From contig OU015651.1 in assembly GCA_907165275.2 (NCBI GenBank), forward strand, positions 15,150,501 through 15,214,500: 64,000 nucleotides of DNA. Reading direction: 5' to 3'. A model generated the notes under the pieces. That model was not told the origin of the DNA. It was given only the letters and a program-made list of their open reading frames with translations, and made no database searches. The DNA is from Zygaena filipendulae. Its lineage: Eukaryota; Arthropoda; Insecta; Lepidoptera; Zygaenidae. This document shows, in pieces, positions 54,765 to 64,000 of the stretch (position 1 is its first letter; the number at the start of each line of letters is the position of its first letter). The translations under genes were made by a program, and so were the position numbers.

Positions 54765-54963
54765 ACATAATGTAAAACAAAAGTCGCTTCCCGCTGTCTG
54801 TCTGTTCCGTAGAATGCTTAGATCTTTAGAATCACGCAACGGATTTTCATGCGGTTTTAACCAATAGATAGAGTGTTTTATGCGGAAGGTTTTTATCTAT
54901 ATTTTATTCCGGAATTCCCGCGAAGACTCCGAAGTTAACGCGGGTGAAAACATGGGAACAGCT
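54765..54963 (+). mobile_element. Helitron-like copy
   Basis: Resembles 7065-7264 (ACCAATAGATAGAGTG, TTAACGCGGGTGAAAACATG) and ends AACAGCTTTT. Inverted relative at 59240-59445. Confidence 0.55.
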
Positions 54964-55041
54964 TTTGATTTAAATTTTAACTTTGGTGTACTTTGGCAAA
55001 GTAGTTTTGACTGAACAGGGCCCTTATTCACCGTGACCAAC

Positions 55042-55392
55042 AACATTCTTCTTCTTCTTCTTTAATAATGGCGTCTATAATTATAATTTGCCAATGACAA
55101 CGTTTCTTAATGATAAAAATTTCTTCTGCAATTATGGCGAAACGCCAATGACAATGTAAGATTGTTCCCCAAGTTAAAACATGGCTCTCATCAAAGCCAG
55201 TTTCCTGCTTGGGGTCCAAAATAGATGCTGAAAAGTGACTGAAATAACGAAGAATTCACGTGACACGCGTGTGTTCGGTACGGCTTTCACCCTTCAACCA
55301 GAGAGAAGGTAAAACACAACCTAAGAAACATTGTCATTGGCAAATTATAATTATAGAAGCCATTATTAAAGAAGAAGAAGAAGAAGAAGAAC
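55042..55392. mobile_element. MITE with (TTC)n-flanked inverted ends
   Basis: Inverted repeats of about 65 bp contain TTCTTTAATAATGGC and ATAATTATAATTTGCCAATG, with (TTC)n/(GAA)n at the outer edges. It is inserted in a GGGCCCTTATTCA MITE fragment (55014-55041). Confidence 0.7.
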
Positions 55393-56472
55393 CCGAAATA
55401 TGTTTAAAATATTAATTTAAAATTTGACATGTAAACGTGTGATGTTTGGTTTTCTTTTGGTAACGTCGTGTGATGTTTGGCACATGTCTGGCAGCTCGAG
55501 GCTAAGCAAATTTAAGGACCTTTTCCCAGGCGGATACAAAATTTATTCAGCATTAAAAATATGTAAATTTTTCACCCGTATTTACGTATATGTTCCTACG
55601 TATTTCCATTGTCTCCTTGAAAAATAAGGACTTATATTTCTAACATTGCTTTGGGGACCCAAAAAAGTTAAAAAAACTCAGTGACTGTGTGTGAGCCCTT
55701 CTGAAGGGTGGTGGAACAAATCGTTTATTATTTTTTTAAAAATGTTTTACTTATTCGTTTCTGGTTAGGCAGAATTGATAACTCAATTATTTCAAGGATT
55801 ACGTTCTTTCTGATTGTTGCAGAGCAAAATGTAATTTTAGTTTTTTGCGATCCTGAAGCTCTTTTGGCCCCACACAGCACACCCTTCTTCACAATATTTG
55901 TTAAAGTTTCTATTTTTCTGTTTTCTCTCTTTTATTTGGTACCTTTTAAATGGGGATCAATAAACTCCTTTTCTTTCTTTCTTTCTTTCTTTCTCTTTAT
56001 CATAACTAATGTTATAAATGCGAATGTGAGTTAGTTCTGTCGGTTTGTGTCGATCATCATGGAAACGAAACGAAATGATGACGACGGATAAATTCGTAAC
56101 GGCAACCGTATAGAATAGAACAAAACAGAACAGAACAGAATAGAACAGAACAGAACAGGAACAGAACAGAACAGAATAGAATAGACATAAAACCAGAAAT
56201 AAGTAAATATGCAATAACAAAATATGGTAGTAAGAACACCGTGTCGCAACAATAAGTCGTAGAGACCCGAACCCTACGCATGATCTTGCGCTGGTGCCGT
56301 ATGTGACGTCACGGATATAGTAGGTATACTTTTTCTCCCGGAATTTACGCGAGAATTCGGGAATTAACGCGGACGAAACCGCGGGGAACAGCTAGTAATA
56401 AATGTGTAAAGTTATACAGTGAAGAACACTGTATGCTGTAAATCTTTGTGTTGTGTCAAATAAAGTTTATCA
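55393..56472. other. Gene-free region with microsatellites
   Basis: (CTTT)n at 55972-55993 follows a retroposon-like AATAAACTCC tail, (GAACA)n is at 56115-56175, a TGACGTCA at 56303 and a Helitron-like 3' end at 56330-56398. No gene. Confidence 0.45.
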
Positions 56473-56796
56473 ATTCAATTCAATTCAATTCAATTCAATT
56501 CAATTCAATTCAATTCAATTCAATTCAATTCAATTCAATTAAATTAAATTAAATTAGATTAGATTAGATTAGATTCGATTCGATTCGATTCGATTCGATT
56601 CGATTCGATTCGATTCGATTCGATTCGATTCGATTCGATTCGATTCGATTCGATTCGATTCGATTCGATTCGATTCGATTCGATTCGATTCGATTCGATT
56701 CGATTCGATTCGATTCGATTCGATTCGATTCGATTCGATTCGATTCGATTCAATTCAATTCAATTCAATTCAATTCAATTCAATTCGATTCAATTC
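56473..56796. repeat. Pentanucleotide microsatellite (CAATT)n-(AGATT)n-(CGATT)n-(CAATT)n
   Basis: About 65 five-base units in blocks: CAATT, a few AAATT, four AGATT, about 36 uninterrupted CGATT, then CAATT again. Block-wise variants point to internal expansion of a single mutant unit. Confidence 0.95.
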
Positions 56797-56940
56797 AACA
56801 CGTAAGGTACTCAAGGCGTAAGGTAACCCAAACGGCTATGGAGAGGGCTATGCTCGGAGTTCCGTTGCGGGATCGAAACAGAACTGAAGTAATCCGATCC
56901 ATAAAACGAATCAAAGTTCAGGAGTGTGGGCTCTTGCTCT
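56797..56940 (+). mobile_element. RTE-type LINE fragment
   Basis: QTAMERAMLGVPLRDRNRTE and VIRSIKR match the RTE C-terminal region seen at 5443-5640. Confidence 0.65.
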
Positions 56941-57072
56941 TGACCTCACGCGACATTTCAACTAAATGTATCTCCGTTATTTCGTTCATTACGTAAAAAA
57001 ACAAAAAAAAAACGTGTCCAATAGATTTTATTATTCAACAAGACGGACTAAAAACTAAAATTTGGTTGACAC
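56941..57072 (+). mobile_element. MITE-T 3' fragment
   Basis: CACGCGACATTTCAACT to GACGGACTAAAA; the CRE-like sites are lost. Confidence 0.6.
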
Positions 57073-57246
57073 AGATCATTACAATGCAGTGCTTAGAGGA
57101 AACGACTGATACGCCACGCACGTGTGATGTAGATCGGATGAGTAGCTAAGACGTGTGAGCGCAACAAACAAATTTTTATTCAGTTATTTATCCACAAATA
57201 TACAATATGACTTACATAATAAACTGACATTCGCTTTATTATAATA

Positions 57247-57700
57247 CTAGCTGTCCCCCGCGATTTCATCCGCGGTAATTTCGGAGTTCCCGCGGGAATT
57301 CCGGGAAAAAAGTGCTGTAGTTTACGGTGATAAGTAGTTCCCCACATTAATTCTGGAGTTCCCGCGGAATTCCGGGATAAAAACTATCCTATCTTTTAAG
57401 TTGGTCCATATTCGGTTACAAAATTTTATCAAAATCCGTTCAGTAGTTTCGGAGTCCATCGCGGACAAACAACGTGACACGTGATTTATATATATTAGAT
57501 AGATTAAGACTAGCTGTCGCCGCGATTTCATCCGCGGTAATTTCAGAGTTCCCGTGGTAATTCCGGGGAAAAAACTATCCTATCTTTTAAGTTGGACCAT
57601 ATTATAAATGTTTACAAAACTTTATCAAAATCCGTTCAGTAGTTTCGGAGTCCATCGCGGACAAACAACGTGACACGTGATTTATATATATTATAAGATT
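57247..57700 (-). mobile_element. Two adjacent Helitron-like copies
   Basis: CTAGCTGTCCCCCGCG at 57247 and CTAGCTGTCGCCGCG at 57510, both ending in ACACGTGATTTATATATATT. Another short head-to-tail array of this family. Confidence 0.65.
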
Positions 57701-58033
57701 AGTTAGGATTATTATTTTGATATTTATGTCAAAGGGCGTCTCTCCAACGTAATAACCGAAATGAGTATCGGGATAATGTCATCATAATAAAAATTATTTC
57801 CCGCCATTATCACTATGATGTCGAATGTGTTACCTAAATGGATTATCAGCGAGGCTTTTATGTTCAGTCGAAATGGGTAATTAATTTTGATTCTACTAAA
57901 CATGACACAGAAATACGACCGTTCTCACAGTAGTAATAGAGTGCAAAATTCCCATTAGCAGAGTCGACAGTTCAATAGATACAGAAATAGTTTTGCTATT
58001 TTCGGTTCCATTCAAAGAGCATTCGATTTATAA
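57701..58033. other. Gene-free
   Basis: No supported feature. Confidence 0.4.
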
Positions 58034-58231
58034 CTAGCTGTGCCCCGTGGTTTCGCCCGCGGTAATTTCGGAGTTCCAGTGGGAGTTCCGGGATAAAAAA
58101 TATCCTATGTCCTTCTCTGTACCCCTGACAACGTGCATGCCGAATTTCATCCAAATCCGTTCAGACGTTTTTGCGTGATCGAGTAACAAAATCCAAACAT
58201 CCACACTTACACATTTATAATATTAGGAGGA
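58034..58231 (-). mobile_element. Lep1-like Helitron
   Basis: CTAGCTGTGCCCCGTGG to TATAATATTAGGAGGA. Confidence 0.65.
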
Positions 58232-59239
58232 TAACTGGAGACCGATCGCGGTATTTTTTACGATGTTAAAATAGTTTTATTCTGTTTCGTTTTTAGTTCA
58301 TTTCTAGTTTGATAAATGCCAAAATCCGTCCCGTGAACGTTTTAGATGGAGATCGTTGACGTTTGACACATACGCGACTTTTTTTTTTGTTAATATTTCC
58401 TTTTTTGAGGCAAGAAAGGCATCGAAATACCGAAATACAAAAAATCTAACACATTTAGTGTTAGTAGGTACCTACCTAAATATTAAAATTAACACATTTG
58501 ATTTAGAATTATTCAACAATAATTGTCAAACCATTGTCAAACTTCGGTCGCTTTGACGTTTTCGGCGTAACGTTTCACCAAACAATTATCAATTAAGAAT
58601 CGGAACATTGCTGTAACGTTATATCATTAAAATGACAAGCGCCATACGAATTTGTGCACAATGAGAATAGTTTGGTTTTAGTTTTATATTGGTAATATCG
58701 TACAAAATAGCGCGAAGCGAAATAGCCTCCTGATCATTTTCACCCATCTATCGATATTATTGCACCTCTACTGAGAAAAACTAACAATAAACTCAGCAGA
58801 GTTATCTTTTTTTACCTATCCATAAAAATAAAATTTAAGTGTCTGTTTGTTATTCCAAATTAACAGCTTATCACTTAATGTATAAGTACTTAGTACTCAC
58901 ATTTTTTTTTTATCTGTCGGTCTGTCTGTTTGTTCCGGCTAATTTATGACACGGCTTGACTGATTTTAACGAGACTTTCACTGCCAGATAGTTGATGTTA
59001 TAAGAAGTAACTCAGGCTACTTTTATTTCAGAAAAAAAAATCGGGAATTTCGAAACTCACGCGGGTGAAACTGCGGGCTACAGCTGGTAATATGATATTG
59101 TGTGTCAGTTTATCCTTTTCTCCGATCAGAAGAGTTCATAATAAGTATCCGTACCTAAACTTACAAGCCGATCACGTCTTTAATAGTATCTAGCAGATAT
59201 TATTAATGTAACTTATATATTTTATGCGTTTATAATATA
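58232..59239. other. Gene-free region
   Basis: AT-rich; a Helitron-like end at 59040-59095. No gene seen. Confidence 0.4.
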
Positions 59240-59445
59240 CTAACTGTCCCCCGCGGTTTCACTCGCGGTAATGTCGGAGTTCCCACGGAAATTCCAGGAT
59301 GAAATATAGATATGAACCTTCCTCAAGAATCACTCTATCTATTGGTGAAAACCGCATGAAAATCCGTTGCGTAGTTTTAAAGATCTAAGCACACATAGGG
59401 ACAGACAGACAGCGGGAAACAACTTTGTTTTGTACTATGTAGTGA
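59240..59445 (-). mobile_element. Helitron-like copy
   Basis: CTAACTGTCCCCCGCGG start, GATTCACTC-type middle (ATCACTCTATCTATTGGTG); inverse of the 54765 type. Confidence 0.55.
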
Positions 59446-60007
59446 TATATCACGTTGTTCTATATCCAGTAAAAGTCACTTTAATTGCTGAATTAAAACA
59501 AAAAGATATCAGCTTATGATCTCCCAATGACAATGAAACAAAAGGCCATTGAACTCGTTTGAATTTAGTCTGCCAAGATTAATTACCTTTGTTTCAGTAA
59601 AGTCGAACTATTTAAAATATGAATTCATACCACAGTAGATAAGCAGCTGCTGAAGACTAATTGGTGAAATTGACGAATGACTTATCATAGCAGTATATAT
59701 ACGTAGCAGACTACTCTACATAAATAAAAATGAATCGCCAAATGTGTTGCTAAGCGTATAACTTGCAAACGACTGCAACAAATTGGATAGACCACTTTTT
59801 TGTGTTCGTTATTGTCAGGAGAGGAGTTCCTGCGGGAATTCCGAAACTCACGTGGGTGAATCTCCGAAACGTTTGGACTGATTTTGACAGAAAATTCACT
59901 GCTAATTAACTGATGGCATTAGGAGTAAATTAAGCTATTTTAGAGTTCCTGTGGGATTCCTAAGCTTAAACTCATGCGGGTGAAACCGCGGGGCACATCT
60001 AGTTTTA

Positions 60008-60534
60008 TATAATAATAATAATCCACTTCACAACACACAGATCTACTCGACTCCACACTAAGCTGTGTCTTTGAAACCAAGCAAACGTGGTATATATTAT
60101 ACACCGTGTTAATGAATTAACTGAAAACCTGATACACCCCATTTAAAAATAAACAATAATATGATTTTATGTCGAAAAAATTTATAGTTTAAAAGTTATT
60201 CAACATTATTTTGGAGGTGACCTATCTACGAAATTCCAAGCGCTACGCCATTTTTTTGCTGCGGGCGGCGTACGCGCCAAATTTTGTATTATAAATAATT
60301 TAGACATGGGCTAATAGAAATGAAAAAATATAACCTATATTAAAACATATTGCGATCAATTCGATAGTTGATTCTGAGCAAGCTACTTTCTAGTTTTCAG
60401 TTAATTCATTAACACGTTGTATATATACACACGCCCAGACTGGAAAATGGAACCCTGTGTTCATCACAAAAAGTCCACCCCCACCGGGAATCGAACCCGG
60501 AACCTCTTGACGCTAATAGACATGGTGACCGACA
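60008..60534 (-). mobile_element. SINE-B, minus copy split by a MITE
   Basis: (AAT)n tail, the CCAAGCAAACGTGG body, then after the insertion CCCAGACTGGAAAATGG and the head with the inverse of GGGTTCGATTCCCGG. Confidence 0.75.
60105..60416. mobile_element. 312-bp MITE with perfect 24-bp inverted ends
   Basis: It starts CGTGTTAATGAATTAACTG and carries the exact inverse at the other end. It contains an unexpected GC-rich GCGGGCGGCGTACGCGCC patch. No coding capacity; single copy here. Confidence 0.8.
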
Positions 60535-60707
60535 GGTATTTGATCTATTTGAACAAGTATCTCTGTAAAAATGCTTTAAAAATTTTTTTGTGTGCCATCT
60601 AATATATCAGCAAAACCCTCTTGGCAAGTTGTCAGGAGTTCGACGTGCTGATGGATTTTGCTCACCGTCAGCAAAGTTTGTAGAGTGCTTTCTAAAATGT
60701 GTCTTAC

Positions 60708-60943
60708 CACCGCACTCAGAGTCGACTTTAATGATTACTTAGTTAAGTATAGATTTTTAAAATAAAACTGACGCAATCAGACAAGTTTAATAAATTAATA
60801 TTAATTGGCATTTCACTAATTAAGTTACATCTCATTAAATGCCAATTAACATTAATTTACTGAACGTCTCTGATTGTGGCAATTTTGTTTTAAAAATCTA
60901 TACTTAAGTAAGTAATCATTAAAGTCGACTCTGAGTGCGGCGG
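60708..60943. mobile_element. Palindromic MITE-P, copy 3
   Basis: CACCGCACTCAGAGTCGAC and the inverse end, the same length as copy 2. Confidence 0.8.
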
Positions 60944-61032
60944 TTAATATGGCGTCCCTTTTAGCAAGGCACTGCACCATGTACTTTTGCTTATGTTGTT
61001 TTTATTATTTATTGGTTTTTATGTGGTGTACA

Positions 61033-61254
61033 TCCTACTAATATTATAAACGCGAAAGTTTGTAAGAATGTACCTATGGATGGATAGATGTTTGTTACTC
61101 TTTCACGCAAAAACTACTGGATGGATTTAAATGAAACTTTACAATAATATATGTATAGCTTATACATCAGATTAACACATAGGGTACTTTTTATCCCGGA
61201 ATTCCCGCGGTAACACTGAAATTAACGCGGGTGAAACCGCGGGGCACAACTAGT
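61033..61254 (+). mobile_element. Lep1-like Helitron, well preserved
   Basis: TCCTACTAATATTATAAACG start; CGCGGGTGAAACCGCG hairpin and CTAGT end. Confidence 0.7.
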
Positions 61255-61284
61255 ATTAAATAAAGTTTATCTTATCTTACATCA

Positions 61285-62500
61285 AACTTCAGTGAATGTC
61301 TGTCCTCAGGACCTTGTTTCTATCACAAAGTCATCTCAAAAAAAAACGTTAAAAGATTATCATATTTTTCGATTCATTAATCTAGTTGTTTATTTATAAT
61401 GAAATAACGGAGATTATTATAAATCATAATTTATTTTTACAGTTTTAATAAATAATACGGATTAAATAGAATTTATACTTAGACCACTTATTTTGCTCTA
61501 CTTTTTAAAATAAGTATCGGATAACTGAATAAAAACATAATTTAAATCCAAAATTTTATGTATACTCTGGTGTGGTCTATAAAGGACAATGAGCCTTTGA
61601 ATCCAAAATTTTATTAGCCTAATTTACTCCTTATAATATCAGCTAATTAGCAGTGAAAGTCCCGTCAAAATCGATCTAACCGTTTCGGAGATTTACTCGC
61701 GTGAGTTTCGGAATTCCCGCAGGAACTCCAAACTTATTTTATGATTCTTCTCCTTATAAGACAAAAACAATAAAAAGGAGTTAGCGAAATCGGTCCAGCC
61801 GTTCACGCGTGATGCCGTGATCAAGGGAAAATGGGATTCATTTTATATAAATAAATTCAATTACCAATAGGGTAGACGTCTGACCACAGCTCATCTGATG
61901 TTATGTGACGGTGTGGTCGAAGATTTTGAACACACCTAGCCTGTAATGGGAACTGGCTTTCAAGTGAGGCTGCCGGAATACACCGTTAGGTACCTACCCG
62001 GTGACAGAACGACGTTTTACCTTGAAGGCAGTAGCTAGCCAACATGGCACTAGAAAGCCTACTACTATTTTAATTATTTACAGTACTTTATTTTAATAAC
62101 ATAATAACATATTATCAGTAAAGAGAAGGACTGCATAAACTACCTACATTAAGTACTTTTTACCCCGAAATTCCTAAGGCATCTGCGAAATTAACGTGGA
62201 CGAAACCACGACGAAATATTAGTATAGAAGTATAAAGTATAGAAAGTATAGATTAGAGACGGCCTACGATTGTAGCCTACGTCGTAGGCCGTCGGCCGCC
62301 TACGCACGTAGCACTTAGGCACTACGTCTGGCAGATTCTTCTTCGCATTACGGGATCTTAATAACTTTACAAAAAAGGTTACAAACAAACATGAACGGAA
62401 AACTTTTCGAAGTTAATAAATATTTATCCTCTCTTAACTTCCTAATAATATTGTTCGAAACGTGGAACTTTTGTTTGTTTTATTGGCGGCACCCCACATA
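61285..62500. repeat. Composite repeat linking families at 40.3, 23.7 and 19.4 kb
   Basis: Read in reverse it matches 19388-19660, then 23711-24440 without its MITE, then 40301-40740. These partial copies appear to be pieces of one longer mobile or duplicated unit. Confidence 0.6.
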
Positions 62501-62547
62501 TAATATGAATATGTTTAGATAGAATCTACATTCTACATCTCGTAAAT

Positions 62548-62764
62548 GGGTGATGTGGACTACTTTTGAAAATCAAAATTCTAATTAGTCTGTCAGTTAG
62601 AAAATAAAAAAACAATGGACACGTTTTTTTTTTGGTTTTTCAAATAAATTAAAATATACAGAGATAAAGCGCATTAAAGTTTACGGTGAGGGAGTCGTAA
62701 CGTCACTAACCGCTAAAACCGCCACACAAACTGTCAGAATAGTGACGTCACGCGAAATTTCAAC
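62548..62764 (+). mobile_element. MITE-T truncated, joined to repeat K
   Basis: One intact TGACGTCA (62743-62750); the other reads TAACGTCA. It stops at CGCGAAATTTCAACT where repeat K begins. Confidence 0.7.
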
Positions 62765-62945
62765 TGAAAATGAAATGAAATTAAGTTTATTCGTTACGAC
62801 TACAAATAAATAAAATGGGTTAACAAAAGGCAGCACAAACTGTCCCAACAAAAAGGCAACCAGCTCAGCATAAGCCGGGAACCATTAGGGGCCCGACGCT
62901 GGTCTTCCGCTGGAGCCGCGTGTGGCGTCACGGGTGTGGGCGCAC
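62765..62945 (-). repeat. Repeat K, copy 2
   Basis: Shares CAACCAGCTCAGCATAAGCC and GGTCTTCCGCTGGAGCCGCG with 4641-4840. Confidence 0.6.
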
Positions 62946-63080
62946 AGTGAAAAAAATTTAATAATTTTTGTACTGGTAAAAAAAAAGAAAATCTAAATAA
63001 ATAGATAAGACTCTCAACAACAAAAAAAACTCGATAAATTAATAGAGAAACTTGCATGCTAGGTTAGGTTAGTTCAATAA

Positions 63081-63845
63081 CCCCCCCGAATGGGTTCCCG
63101 CCCTCTTGAATGGGTTCCCGCCCCCTTGAATGGGTTCCCGCCTTGTCGTGTCGGGCTCAGTAACCGTGGGTTTGGTTATCACCCACGGTGAAGCTAAGAG
63201 GGGCCCGAGGAGGGGCCGGAGATGGTCCTTGAGTGGGTAAACTGCCTTGCATCCACGGGCCGATGGGAATGGACCTGCACCGGTCCGGGGCTGCAAGTCA
63301 GTTGGAGCTAGTGGGGGGCACTCCCGGACCGGCGTTGGTCCTGCACCGGTTCGGGACTACTTTTGATTCGCTGGCTGAAAGGACAATAGCACCTCTGGAT
63401 CGATGCATATAAGAGAATGCATCGATCCGCGGGTAAGAAGTAGCTGCGAGAGAGAGGAGTGTATCGGTGATTGCCGAACTCCCCAACCCCCTGCGTCCTC
63501 TGTGGTGGACGGCGGGACCACTCATCTGTCGCGTCGCTGGGGGCCTTGGACGCCAGTCATGGCCCCGACTGGCACCCATTGCGCAGGGTCCCCGGGGCGG
63601 TGCGTTGCGTATTCCAACTGTGGACTCTAGTGCGCCCTTTGAGAAGGAGCCTGGCATTGGGCTGGCGCTGCCGAGGCTGCGGAGCAGAGAGCGATTTCCG
63701 TGGCCCCGGCAACAGGCGCGGGGGCGGCGAACACCCCAGGGTTTTTAGTGGGTAGGTCGCCCTTTTCAGGGCGGAGTCCCACATAACCACCACCCCGCCC
63801 CGGGGCGGTGGTATGCATGATGCATTTTCCCTGGGCAAAACAAAG
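63081..63845 (+). mobile_element. GC-rich 765-bp retroposed element
   Basis: GGTTAGTTCAATAA flanks it on both sides (63067-63080, 63846-63859), a 14-bp duplication typical of LINE-driven insertion. It opens with three 19-bp repeats (TTGAATGGGTTCCCGCC core) and ends near GCGGTGGTATGCATGATGC and CAAAACAAAG. GC content is far above the surroundings. Several overlapping frames exist on both strands; none has a domain I know. Possibly an internally deleted LINE (joined 5' and 3' UTRs). Confidence 0.75.
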
Positions 63846-64000
63846 GGTTAGTTCAATAAAATTGTTATATTATGCTACATAGCCTAATACTCTATCCTAG
63901 GCCATAGTTTGTTTGTTTGTATACATTATTGAACATAAACAAAGTTTTTACAAATTGCTAAACATTTATTAAGATAAGCAGGTAATTTATGCTCAAAGGC

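Noticed and set aside
56559..56753. Open frame encoding a repeated Asn-Arg-Ile-Glu-Ser peptide
   Set aside because: It is the translation of the CGATT microsatellite; a five-base repeat without stops stays open by necessity.

Overview
The window looks like nuclear DNA of a lepidopteran (moth or butterfly). The evidence is AT-rich intergenic sequence, multi-exon genes with GT-AG introns, many copies of a short Helitron-type repeat resembling the lepidopteran Lep1 family, tRNA-derived SINEs, RTE and Jockey LINE ends, a Mag-like Ty3/gypsy element with very short LTRs, and a DD41D mariner. No database search was possible, so family names rest on motif recognition.

Host genes: a minus-strand tandem cluster of three paralogous genes for small secreted proteins with a TULIP-type lipid-binding look (juvenile-hormone-binding/takeout or group-7-allergen-like). 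Gene A (2705 to 247) runs off the left edge after four exons. Gene B (13746 to 7865) is complete, with seven exons and 259 residues. Gene C (38950 to 27188) keeps all seven exons and splice sites but has an in-frame TAA in exon 2. That TAA lies inside a new, consensus 5' splice site whose use would remove the stop in frame. Genes B and C lie in a segmental duplication: about 7518-16385, and 26640-40055 (longer through later insertions).

Mobile DNA: intron 3 of gene C holds a Russian-doll nest. A DD41D mariner with an intact transposase frame sits in the 5' LTR of a Mag-like gypsy with identical 105-bp LTRs; the gypsy splits a Jockey reverse transcriptase fragment, and all of it lies between 125-bp inverted repeats. 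Gene B carries a 975-bp near-perfect palindrome (intron 4), a 237-bp MITE beside an exon 6 splice donor, a 17-bp minisatellite, a four-unit Helitron array and, upstream, a 1,000-bp TTAA-flanked piggyBac-like element whose empty site survives beside gene C.

The rest (about 1-0.2 kb gaps, 16.4-26.6 kb and 40-64 kb) shows no host gene I can support. It is a mosaic of MITEs, SINEs, Helitron ends, LINE 3' ends, microsatellites and inverted duplications, ending in a GC-rich 765-bp retroposed segment with a 14-bp target duplication at 63.1-63.8 kb. One dispersed MITE family carries two CRE-like TGACGTCA palindromes per copy.
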